The translations under genes were made by a program, and so were the position numbers. The notes beneath the pieces were generated by a model. The model saw only the letters and a program-made list of their open reading frames with translations, did not search any database and was not told the DNA's origin. A DNA stretch of 64,000 bases from Moniliella sp. 'wahieum' (lineage: Eukaryota; Basidiomycota; Moniliellomycetes; Moniliellales; Moniliellaceae), in assembly GCA_003971905.1 (NCBI GenBank), contig RSEE01000112.1, positions 87,001-151,000 on the forward strand, written 5' to 3'. Position 1 is the first letter of the stretch; each line of letters starts with the position of its first letter. Of the stretch, positions 23,855 to 33,372 are shown in pieces.

Positions 23855-23873
23855 GGGGGGGGGGGGGGGGGGG
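23855..23873 (+). repeat. run of 19 G (C19 on gene strand)
   Basis: A homopolymer 28 bp upstream of the protease ATG, hence C19 in the 5' leader. It sits in a GA/GGA-rich block (23840-23990) on the plus strand and is prone to slippage and to G-quadruplex formation. Confidence 0.85.
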
Positions 23874-23989
23874 AGGGTGGAAGAAAGAACGTGGAGGAGG
23901 CGGAGAAGGAGGGTGGGGGAATAGAGGGGGAGGTGCTGGTGGAGGAAAAGACGGTGTTCGGTGCGGCAGCAGGGGTTATATGTACACCG

Positions 23990-24017
23990 AGATAATCGAT
24001 AACCGGTAACCGGTAAC
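23990..24017. repeat. in-phase heptamer array, arms change GA to GG
   Basis: Four contiguous 7-bp units: GATAATC at 23990, the hybrid GATAACC at 23997, then GGTAACC at 24004 and 24011. All except the hybrid are interrupted palindromes around TAA. The same order recurs at 26135. Confidence 0.85.
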
Positions 24018-24127
24018 CCCTCTCGGAGGAATAGGGCGCTGTGGGCGGAGGTGCTGAACACGTTCAAGTGGAACGAACAGCATCGACTAGTGGCTGTGCG
24101 CATGCTGTGATCTGGAGAGGAAGGCTC

Positions 24128-24141
24128 GCTTAGCGCTTAGC
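24128..24141. repeat. GCTTAGC heptamer dimer
   Basis: Two contiguous GCTTAGC units (GCTnAGC type). A related array with the same unit lies at 58920. Confidence 0.7.
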
Positions 24142-24249
24142 ACGAATCCCATCTGAGCGCTGCTCCACACACTGCTGCTTTGCTGGGCATGTCGATCGCG
24201 GCGATCATCGATCACTAGTCACTTGGCGGTGTCGGCCTGGTGGTAGCCT

Positions 24250-24277
24250 CTTGAAGCTTGAAGCTTGAAGCTTGAAT
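24250..24277. repeat. CTTGAAG heptamer array, four units
   Basis: Three perfect CTTGAAG units and a fourth ending in T. This CTTnAAG family is the commonest in the window (also 26382, 52073, 57822, 58548 and near 60140). Confidence 0.85.
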
Positions 24278-25045
24278 GGGCGACAGAGAGAGGCAGGGAG
24301 GGAGGGATGAGATCTGAGAGTGCAGGCTGCTGGCTGGTGATCGAAGTGATCGAGTGGCCACGCCGTGTTGAACATGCTAAACGTTGAGCTGGTGCGCGCG
24401 GCCGCCGTGTGCCGCAGCCACGGTGGCCGGTCGTTAGCCAACTTAATCAGTGGGGGAGCACAGGGGGCAGCGGCGCACGGCAGCGCAGACACCGACATGG
24501 ACACCGAGGGACACGTGATAGGGTGAGTGGGTGTGGCATACGAGTACTGAGTACGGAGGTACTGCAGCAGCACTACACGTCTCTTGTGGCATGGCAGCCG
24601 CAGGCGGGCAGTGTGGATGGGCGGGCGCAAGGGTGCAGAGCGCTGGGAAGCATGTGGCTGCTGGCTACGAGGACTGCTAGCAAGACTGCTCCCACCGGGC
24701 GCCTCGGCGTTGGAAGGCTCTGCCCCCAATTAAAGCTTAACGCCAGCTCGGACAGATGCCGATCATCACCCATCGCTCCAAACAGCAGATACGGTAGCAG
24801 GGCGCCGCAGTCAGGCAATCCACGACGCATGAGCACCGAGCCATCCGTGCGTTCCTCGGTTTCACAATGTTTCGGCGAAGAGTTCCTGCATCCTAAGGCC
24901 TAACTGGTGGTCGATAGTTCGGCACAGTAGTAGTGCACACAGTGGAATATAGGAGGGAGACGCAACACATATGTACCCTCGTATCTTCACGGACCTTTTG
25001 CCTTCTGTTGCAGTCGCACATCCACATGGACACTTGTCCATGCAC

Positions 25046-25072
25046 CGTAACGCGTAACGCGTACCGGTAACC
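25046..25072. repeat. CGTAACG to GGTAACC heptamer array
   Basis: CGTAACG at 25046 and 25053, then the hybrid CGTACCG and a partial GGTAACC-like unit. Both parent types are interrupted palindromes with a TAA core. Confidence 0.75.
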
Positions 25073-25336
25073 GATAAGTCCATTCCCACCGTTTCCCCCG
25101 TCCCGGCGTCCCCTCTTCTCTGCTGTGTTCGCCATTTCGGCCAATGTGCATGGCCCATATGTTGGCCACACCATGTATGGCACGTCGCGTCACCTGTCCC
25201 CGTCATCAGGACACGTGGAGATGCGCAACAAGGAACAGAAGCATGCTACATCTCACTCTAAACTCTTTTCATAATCCGCCCTGTACTGGCATCAGCCATC
25301 CAGCCAACCCACCACTATCTTCGCAGAATATGGCTT

Positions 25337-25355
25337 TCACTAGTCACTAGTCACT
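25337..25355. repeat. AGTCACT heptamer array
   Basis: TCACTAG-phase repeat, 2.7 units of the AGTnACT type. It contains two ACTAGT hexamers at the unit junctions. Confidence 0.75.
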
Positions 25356-25655
25356 GCGCACGACCATGTGCTGGAAGAAAATATACCTTGGGGCGTTTGA
25401 TGGGCCCGCATGTATCTAGGAACTGGGTTCTGGACCTGGCCATGACTATCGCTCATGCACATGACTGGCTTCTGAGCCCCCGGGTGTCAGGGCATTTTCG
25501 TGTCCGTGTCATCGATCATCGATCATCTCCAACAAACCTCGTTCCTATATGTTGCCTGTCTCGACCCCATCAGATCAGAGACTTCCGATACGCAACAGAC
25601 TCTCGCGCATGTTATTTTCTGGGCCATGTTGCGTGGGTGGAAGACACGTATGTCA

Positions 25656-25767
25656 AGTGACTAGTGACTAGTGACCGGTGACCGGTGACCGGGTGACCAG
25701 AGTCACTAATCATTAATCACTAGTCCCCCTGGTAAAACCGGTAACCGGTAACCGGTCACTTGTCACT
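25656..25767. repeat. long composite heptamer array (AGT, GGT, AAT arms)
   Basis: Two blocks of contiguous 7-bp units. Block one runs from AGTGACT (25656, 25663) through the hybrid AGTGACC (25670) to GGTGACC (25677, 25684, 25692). It then passes to AGTCACT (25701), AATCATT (25708) and AATCACT (25715). Block two, 25740-25767, has GGTAACC twice, then GGTCACT and TGTCACT. Phase is kept except for one extra G at 25691 and two bases at 25699. Arms change together, so most units stay self-complementary. Confidence 0.88.
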
Positions 25768-26134
25768 CTGTCAGAGATGTATTCCTGTCGAGCTTCACGC
25801 GCACGGCGCCACCGACATTTATACATGAGTGTGGGTGTCGTCCGACGTCTTCTATAATGCCCAACATCTTCTCCCATTATATACTGCTTACCTCTCCACT
25901 CAAAATCACTCCCGGCAAAATCGCAAGGGGGGACGGAAGACGCGTTTGTCGTCTTCCGCACCACTTTGGACACGAAGCGAATGGTGACGGAAAGGTGGCA
26001 TCATTGGATAATGGATTGCCTGAGCTGCTGTATCACACCCGTCAGCTCTGGTCTTTTTCACGTTTATGTGTACCTCAGGCCTCAGGCTGAGGCGGCACAG
26101 TCTAAAGAGTGACAGCTTAAAGCTCAAACAGAGG

Positions 26135-26169
26135 GATAATCGATAAACGGTAACCGGTAACCAGTAACT
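26135..26169. repeat. five in-phase heptamers with three arm types
   Basis: Units start at 26135 (GATAATC), 26142 (GATAAAC), 26149 and 26156 (GGTAACC) and 26163 (AGTAACT). All share a central TAA and no base separates them. Three different, each self-complementary, arm pairs stand side by side. Confidence 0.9.
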
Positions 26170-26381
26170 ACGTCTTCGCGGGTCACTCCAGTCACTCAGT
26201 GGTACGCCCGAATAAACTCGGTTCCGTTGTCGTCGGTGAGAGGGGATGTGATGGCCGGGATGGTATAGTAGTTTCGTCGCGGGTGCTGGCATCTACCATG
26301 CGGCCATGCCAACATCCAATAACGACCCTTTTCCGCTTACATTGGCTATCTCTCTCTTAAGTTTGCCCAGATGGACACGAG

Positions 26382-26412
26382 CTTCAAGTTGCTTAAAGCT
26401 TGAAGCTTGATG
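26382..26412. repeat. CTTnAAG heptamer array with varying centre base
   Basis: CTTCAAG at 26382, then CTTAAAG at 26392, CTTGAAG at 26399 and CTTGATG at 26406. The central base takes C, A and G while the arms stay complementary. Confidence 0.8.
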
Positions 26413-28854
26413 CTTGGGTTATGCATTATGAAGCTGCAGCATATCCTCATGTTGATGGCGCATGGTATCGCTTACGGTTCAGCATGCACGTATGTCGATC
26501 GTTGCATCACTTCAATCACCTCGACCATCTCTCAAGAGCTCATATCGGCACTTCAAAGCTTCATTGATCTGCATATTAACTTCCTTATCTTCAGTTTGGT
26601 CCTGACCTTCTACATGCACTGTAGCTTGCACTCTGTGCCTTCTTTAGTATACCCGTTACTCACTCGCTTCAGGCCTTAGAGACCTTGGAACGTATACCTA
26701 CCGGCCACCCCATGATGCACGACATGCATGACATGTGATGCATGTGATAATACACCAATACACCTAGTCCTCTCCCATGCGCTCCCGCGGTCAGATCTCA
26801 GATGTGACTATCCCATGTCACCCCAGGTGTGTCACATGTCCCACAGAGGTTTGCGCCACACCCATCAAAGCGGCGATCCTGCTGCACAAACTCGCCGGGG
26901 GAAAAGAGCTCATATGCTCTCACACGCATGTTACACTCTGGAGATAGCGCACCCGTCGGTCGCTTGACCTCTAAGATCTATACCTCGTCTTCGCGTGAAA
27001 ACAACAATGATAGTGCGCTCTCTTGTCACATGTCATATAACAAGAGACGACGTTGGAAAGCGCTATCGGCACCAAAAACGTAAGATTAGCGAAAGACTGG
27101 TGTCGAGGAGGGAAGCGTTTCGCTTTTCCTTGTTGCTTCTTCAGTTTGACAAATGATACGTGTGTACCCTGAGAGTCCCCTTAGCAGTATGGATTGAACA
27201 TCATAACATCACATCAGCGCGTTAGGCCGTTAGGGCTCAGTCGTGGATAGCATCACGGCCTCATCCGGAATGATAAATGCTCGATAAGACGAGGGGGTGG
27301 AGGAACATATACACATAGGGCATCCCGATAACGCGTGGCCGGCATCATGTGCCAGCGAGTGATCAAATTGATCATCGATCACAAGCCAATCAAAAGTCAT
27401 TTTTGTAGGAACGTGTGAGTTGGTCTTTCCTTTGGGGATAGACGGTGCGTGCGAGGAAGGGAAGAAAGATATGATGTGAAGCTTGAAGAGAGAGAGAAGA
27501 TATAGGAGGGTCGGATGGTAGCTTCGTCTCGGGAAACGCGAGAGGGGTCAAAAGGATAGACGTTCACCACTGCGTCGAGGGCTTGTGAATCACACTACTG
27601 TCGACGTTGCATGTCAACAAAATACTATATCGTGTGTTCCCTAAATTCGTTCGATGAGGCGGAGTCTACAGAGTACTTGTGCGGAAGACTTCAAGATGTG
27701 TGGGTACACCTTCCTGTTACATACCAGCAGTCTCCTCTGGACGAGCGGCAGAGGATCTGGGTCCAATATGGCGTTCAACGTCCTGGACTCAGGGCTCGCT
27801 CATGTCACGGAGCGACGATTAAGTCGCGCCACCTCCACTTCCTCATCGTCGCTCTCGCTTCTCGCCTTCTCTACCTATCACTACTCAAGTTTGCTATTAT
27901 CCTTCGCTCTCGTGACTCGGATTCTCAGCACATCTACAAATCCATATCAAATGGTCTCTTCTCCGCTCGCACTCGACTAAAAATCCAAAACACTACACAT
28001 GATCTCGACCCGCTCTCTCGCCTCGTTTCTCGTCTCGGGTCCGCTTCGCCCTTGACCCTTGCCTCGTCTCTCACCTCGTGCCTCTCGCGCTTGGTCCTCG
28101 CTGCTTCCCTTTGACTCGTCCCCCCTTTTGCTGTAAACCTGTTGGTCTTCCCTTTGATCCCTTGTTTGATCGCCGAGCTCAGCGGCCACTGTGAGAGCCG
28201 CGAGTTACCCTCAGTATACATGTAGCGGCCTCAGTAGTCTGAGTGGTCAGTACGCGGTACTCAGGAAACACGTCAAAGAGGATATCCCATACTGCTCGGT
28301 CCACATTCACAGAGACCAACTGCCGTCCAGAGCTGGTTACTGAGTATAGAGTTACCATATGAGGAGGTGCACAGGGAAGGGCGCGATTTCATTGTTGGTA
28401 CTATATATGTCCCTCACTGTGGCGGCGGATGCCGTATTAGTTAGATGCATGTATTTCCCCACACATATATGCCAGAACTGAAGGGAGAGAGAGAAAGAAA
28501 AAGTTTTGTGTGATGGTGTTCGTCCGATCCCTGGCCGGAGGTTAGTAGAGAGCAACTCAGTGCAGACGTTCCCGATGGGTAGAGAGGGTTCGTTGGCGGA
28601 CCAACTAAGAGAGAGACACTTCCCACTACTGTATCTGTTCGTACGTGTGGGTGAACAGTTATAACGACTCCTTTGGCGTGTGAGCCAAGTGAAATCACCA
28701 CGCCCTCGGCAGACCTCTTGGCTTTCCCTCCCTTGTTGAATACCCAAGAGAGGACAATCGCTCCCACGTACAGTGATGAGGAATGGTGGTAATGTGTGTG
28801 TAGGAAACAGCCGTCTCGAGTCACGCTGCTTCGAGTAGTCCATGACAAAAAGTT

Positions 28855-28940
28855 CTCTCCGACCGGGAATCGAACCCGGGTCTCGTCCGAACGTCCGTCA
28901 TCATGACAGGGACGTGTCATAGCCACTAAACTATCGGAGA
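28855..28940 (-). tRNA. tRNA-Asp (GTC) with 14-nt intron
   Basis: The acceptor stem TCTCCGA pairs perfectly with TCGGAGA, and discriminator G is at 28855. The D-arm is weak but normal in length. The anticodon stem CGTCC/GGACG closes a loop with T33, anticodon GTC and A37; the T-arm CCGGG-TTCGATT-CCCGG is canonical. A 14-nt intron (28890-28903) sits at the standard position after base 37 and carries GAC, which can pair with the anticodon as in other eukaryotic pre-tRNAs. A TTTTT pol III terminator follows a few bases downstream. The isotype is clear from the anticodon; the intron must be removed for the fold. Confidence 0.9.
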
Positions 28941-29479
28941 CACTTGCTCAAACAAAAGGATGCTTGGAATACCTAAAGGTTGTCCGAAGAGGTGCCTTGA
29001 AGTTTGATCCTTGATAGCTGGCGGTGCGACATGGTCTTCCCAAGCGGACTGAACATGTTCAGGACACCAGAAGGACACCAGAAGCTGCGAGGGAGAATGC
29101 AGCCTAGGTCCTTCTGTGCGGTCGAAGTCCATGCGGTGGGCGCTTGAGTTGTCGTGAGGCCTTTCTGCGGCTTCCGGTCCGCGCCTGGACCAACGTCTCG
29201 GCGCGGGATACCAGTGTGGTTGGTCCGCAGTGCTTCCGGAGTCTTTGCGTCTTTACCCGAACGAATTAAAAAGAGAGAGAGTATCGATGGCGTTCCCGGG
29301 AAGCGCACACCCTATTTCACCAACGAGCACCAGCCCCCTGGCTTTCCCTGAGAGCCACATTATCTGTTCTCGGTCGATTTCGATCCAAAACCGAGTGAGT
29401 AAATGGGCTTTCGTAGAAGCGATATGACATGGGCGGGTTTCTCGACTCAAATATGTAGTGTGAGCGGTGGAAGGGCGCA
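28941..29479. other. intergenic between tRNA-Asp and Spp2
   Basis: No gene is supported. It holds the upstream region of the tRNA and the 3' flank of the Spp2 gene. Confidence 0.45.
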
Positions 29480-30837
29480 CTATCTTCTTGGGCTCCGCCT
29501 CGGGGAAAGAGAGCGCTCGCGTTCGCGTTCGCGTTCGTGTTCGCGCTCGCGCTCGCGCGCATCCCTGTCCCTCAGTCGATGGGAACGCTCATGGCGGGGG
29601 CGCTCAGCTCGCGAGGAATCATACCGAGAGGAATGCGATCGGTACCTGGAACGATCGGAACGGTGAGAATCGGAGCGAGGCCGGTCGTCCCGATGCGACG
29701 AGTGCTGGCTGGGGCGATGATGGGGACGGCGGTCCTCATCCGCACGGTGAGAACGGTTGTCCTCGTCTTTACGACGAGAACGGTTGCTCTCGTCCCTTTG
29801 GTGAGAACGAATCCCCTCGTCCCTCTGGTGAGAACGGCGGTCCTCATCGTGCCGGCGACTGCTCCTTGGCTCGGACTGCCGATTCACCTCTTTGTCCGAG
29901 CCTGGGGCTTGCTCTGATGGGCCATCTCCCGCGCTCTCCTCTTTCGCACGTTCGCGGCGAGAAATGGGGCGATAGTCACGAGCCTGTTGACGAACAGCAG
30001 CAGACTTGGCATGCGAAGCGTCAGAGCGCTTGTCGAGCAATTCCGTCAGCTTGGGCGCAGCGCCCAAGCCAAGAAGTGCAGGACGGCGTTTGTGCTCCGG
30101 AGCGTGTTCTGGCCCGTCGCGCCTCCTACCTGCACCCTGCCCAGGCTTCCACCCCATCCCGCGTAACATCGCCGCTCCAAATCCATCGACAGGCGTGGCA
30201 GCATACGCCGCCTCGGTCGGCGCATCCGGCCGATCGTGCACATCTTGCCGCAGTTGGTACAGCTCGTTGGCCGCGCTCAGTGGGATCGCGGCCTGGCCCT
30301 GGCATCCAAAGCAGAGCGACCGGACAGAACGGCAGCGCGGGCCGCGGCTTCCAATTCCGCCTCGGGAGAAGGGGGCGTGCCTGCGCGGGACCCGTCTTGG
30401 CGGTCGGGTGGGGGGGTGGAGCTTAGGCTACGCTGGGGGGCGGCGCGCGGCGCGCGGGTGGGCAGGAAGAGACCAACACGGTCAGGAGGGCCACCGACCG
30501 TCTCTGGGGACGGATCCAGGTGGGAAGGAGGCTGGGCTTGGGCTTGGGCGCGGGCACGGGCACGGGCACGTAGGTCATCGTCAGGGAGAGCAGGGATGAC
30601 GCGGTGGCGGGCAGCATGGGCGGCACGCGCGGCGGCACGCTCGGCGGCGCGCTCAGCAGCGGGGCGTTGGCCGTGGTGGAAGGTGGTGAGGGTGTGGGAC
30701 GAAGCGGCGGCGGCGTTTCCACTGCCCTCGCCGTCGTCTTGGTCGGCGGCAAAGGCCGCGGCGCGCTGGACGCTCATAGCGGTGGGGCGCGATGGCGTCG
30801 TTGGCGGCGGGACTTGGAAAGAAAATCTTGGGGCCAT
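29480..30837 (-). CDS. pre-mRNA splicing factor Spp2-like (G-patch protein)
   Basis: Spp2 binds and activates the DEAH helicase Prp2 before the first splicing step. The ATG at 30837 gives MAPRFSFQVPPP, the short FSF-type start of the family. An Ala/Arg-rich region follows with PALPDDDLRARARA and PPSPEAELEAAARAA. After a one-base slip near 30270 the frame continues as ANELYQLRQDVHDRPDAPTEAAYAATPVDGFGAAMLRGMGWKPG (near 30185), the G-patch motif specific to Spp2/MOS2/GPKOW. Behind it is an unusually long charged tail of Arg-Asp, Arg-Glu and Ser repeats (29880-29480), ending RSLSPRRSPRR, like an SR protein. Yeast Spp2 lacks such a tail. It shares a short divergent promoter with the next gene. Assignment rests on the G-patch wording and is strong. 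Confidence 0.85.
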
Positions 30838-30865
30838 CGATTGGTGTTCTGGGTGTGAAGGGCGC

Positions 30866-30875
30866 GTCACGTGAC
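30866..30875. promoter_or_regulatory. GTCACGTGAC palindrome in divergent promoter
   Basis: A perfect 10-bp E-box palindrome stands in the 169-bp space between the Spp2 start (30837, minus) and the next gene (31007, plus), 29 bp from the Spp2 ATG. It is symmetric and could serve both genes. Cbf1-like bHLH proteins bind this core in other fungi. Confidence 0.5.
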
Positions 30876-31006
30876 GCCCTGGCGCAGCACGGCATTGCTT
30901 TGCGGGCGACACGCCAGCCTCACCCCCACCACCTCCCTCGCCCCGACCCTGGGACACGGCGAGCAGCACGACGAGCACGACGAGCACGACGAGCACGACG
31001 CCGGAC

Positions 31007-33323
31007 ATGGGCCGCACGACTCCCGCTCGCTCCCGCCGCAGCTCTGGCCCTGCGAGCACCACCAGCTCCAGCTCGCCGTCCAGCTCGGGCTCCGCCTCGG
31101 GCTCCAGCTTCGGTTCCAGCTCCAGTTCCAGCTCCAGTTCCAGCTCCAGTTCCAGCTCCAGTTCCAGCTCCAGTTCCAGCTCCAGTTCCAGCTCCAGTTC
31201 CAGCTCCAGTTCCAGCTCCAGTTCCAGCTCCAGTTCCAGCGTCCATTCCAGCGCCCATTCCAGCTCCCATTCCAGCTCCGGCGCCCGCTCCAACATCATC
31301 TCCATCTCCAGCTCCGACTCTGCCCCCACCCCTACCCCCACCTCCAACTCCAACACCATCCCCCCGTCCAACCCCAACTCCAACCCCATCTCCATCTCCA
31401 AGTCCACCTCCGTCTCGCCCCCCAGCTCCGCTCCCCGCTCCGCCTCCCGCTCCGCCTCCCCCGCACGCCCCCCCCGGACCCCCCTCTGCATCTGCTCCTC
31501 GCCCCTCAACACCCCTGTTTCGCGACGCGCCCTCTCCCGCCCGTCCCTTCCAGGGGCCGCCATCGGCCCCCTTCCCTCCGCCGCCTCGCCTCTCTCGCCG
31601 CGGACGCCGAGCACCAAAGCCCACTCGCCCGCCACCTCTTCCAGACCCAGCCTCTCTATCGCTGCCTCCATTCGCGCCCTTCGTCCTCAATCCCTCCTCT
31701 TGCCAGCGGCCAGGACACGAGCCCCTCCCCGCCCGCCAAACGCCTCCGGCTCGCGTCCCCTTTGGCCAGCACCGAACTGGCCGGTGTGGTCCAGCTGTCC
31801 CCGCACAGCTCTCCCCCTACCTCCCCCAGCCCGCGTTCGTCTCCCCACTCGGTCTCCGCCCCGCCGCCGCATGGCTCCACCGAACTGGTCTTGCCCGGTC
31901 AGCGCACGGTCGCGCTGGACCTGCGAGACCATGCCTGGCGCGCGACCGCCGCGCCCATCCGCTGGTCGCCCACCCTGGACCGGCGGGGCATCGAGCCGGG
32001 GGATGCATTGGACCGTCTGCGTCCCCGAGCCGATGCGCGCTGTTTCTCCCTTCTGCCTGGCGTCGGCGATGCTGGTGACGTGCCGCCGCCAACGAGCTGG
32101 CCAGCGTCCCATCGGCTCTTTATTGCGGACCAGATCCGCGCCAGCTCGCACGTACCCTTGCATGCGCGTACAGCGCTGGCCAGCTTGGTCCAAGACGGTC
32201 CGCAGTCGCTCAGCGACACCTCCATCCTCCTTGCCAAAGCGGTATGGTTCGTTCCATTGTCGTGCCCGCTCCCGAGCGTGGTCGCTGTGGACGATACCGA
32301 TGCGGACATTGTGCAAAAGACCCATGTAGGCCCCGTGGTGGTGGTGGAGCCACGGATTCCACAATGGAATTTACTCGCGCTGCCGTACCAGGATCGCCAT
32401 GCATGTTGGTCCGCAGCGCTACGTACAGCCCTCACATTGATGTGTTGGGCAACGTGTTGACCTCGGACACCAAGACGTGCCCGCCAGCTACGGCCATTGC
32501 TTCCTCCTATGACGGCCTGGGCGTCGGCGCAAGCCAATCGGCCATGGCTGCGATCGATGTCAAGTTGGCCCCGCAGTTGGGGCAGCCCATGACGGCCATT
32601 GAGCTGGCCCACGCCCAGGCGGCCGAGGAAGAGGGCGGCGTCAGAAGCGGCGCGAACGGGCGTGAATGTGGGCTCGAGGGGAGGGAGAGACGAGTCGCGC
32701 AAAGACGGTCGCTCCCACCCCTTTTTGGCTACTGGCCCCTTCATCGAGCCTGGCGAGAAGGTACGATGGCAAACCCGCATTCTGCTCACGCAAACGGCAG
32801 ATATGTTGATTGAGAAGCAGACGGCGCTGTTGGACGAGAAACGATTGGTGGCGCGGCGTACGCGTCTGTCGGAACGTCTTCACACCCTGACTGCCGCCGA
32901 ACGCGACGTACTGGCAGAGAGCAGGAAGGTACGACACGCCTTGCGTACCATCCAGTCCGATACACTCCACCTGGAGCGGGAACGCGACGAGCTCCGTGCC
33001 GCTCTGGAGGAGCAGCACAAGGCAGATACAAACGTGATTGCTGCCCAGTCGATCGCCCAGCGCGCCGCAGACCAACATGTACTTCGTCTCCGTCGGCTGC
33101 GGAACACGCTGCGCGCCCAAGTACAGGCCACCAAGTTGCGGGAAGAAGCCATGGATGCGATGGAAAGCACAGCGGCCGCGCACCCGCACCCCTCGCTTCT
33201 TCCTTCCCCCTACCTGCCCGTCCCACCCTCGAGGAGGAAATGCAAGATGAACTAGCCGAGTTGGCCGCCGAGGCGGAAGCGGTTGGCTTGGCCGAGCCCC
33301 TTCCTCCCAGGCGCCGGCGCTGA
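31007..33323 (+). CDS. Ser-rich coiled-coil protein, unknown function
   Basis: I do not recognise this protein. The ATG at 31007 opens MGRTTPARSRRSS, then a very long Ser tract (12-nt minisatellite, 31113-31240) and a Ser/Pro-rich disordered half with SPPSSAPRSASRSASP. After a slip near 31700 follow KRLRLASPLASTELAGVVQL and LVLPGQRTVALDLRDHAW (near 31890), then a more globular segment with RLFIADQIRASSHVPLHART and VVVVEPRIPQWNLLALPYQDRH (near 32340-32395). The C-terminal part is a strong coiled coil: QTADMLIEKQTALLDEKRLV to REEAMDAMEST (32790-33175). It ends EEEMQDELAELAAEAEAVGL and a basic RRRR before the stop at 33323. At least three frame slips. The layout (disordered N-half, small folded middle, coiled-coil end) suggests a scaffold or nuclear protein; that is inference only. 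Confidence 0.65.
31113..31240 (+). repeat. 12-bp minisatellite coding poly-Ser
   Basis: About 10.7 copies of AGCTCCAGTTCC. In the gene's frame it is all Ser. The other two plus frames read Phe-Gln-Leu-Gln and Val-Pro-Ala-Pro and have no stops; antisense frames read Glu-Leu and Gly-Thr and are also open. This explains the long overlapping frames seen here. Confidence 0.9.
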
Positions 33324-33372
33324 TTCGGCACTGCTGGCCTCGAATATCACTGACCATCTCGTTTGGTCGTAC

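Larger units (their letters stand above)
23828..28854. other. 5-kb gene-poor, repeat-rich block
   Basis: No gene is supported here. The first part is the protease promoter. The rest is less GC-rich than the genic DNA and full of short palindromic motifs (AAGCTT, ACTAGT, ACCGGT, GGTAACC, ATCGAT, AGTACT), many arranged in 7-bp periodic arrays listed separately. The plus frame 27611-28114 and the minus frame 27934-28221 overlap and have no domain. Pyrimidine-rich sequence at 27810-28130 (CTCGCCTCGT-like) is simple-sequence in character. Confidence 0.55.

Noticed and set aside
27611..28221. Plus frame of 167 codons and overlapping minus frame
   Set aside because: Composition follows CTCGCCTCGT-type simple sequence; no start context, domain or intron.
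30792..32460. Three overlapping plus-strand frames of 400-530 codons and two long minus frames
   Set aside because: They arise from a stop-free 12-bp minisatellite and GC-rich Ser/Pro sequence. Only the Ser frame joins to the conserved coiled-coil part.
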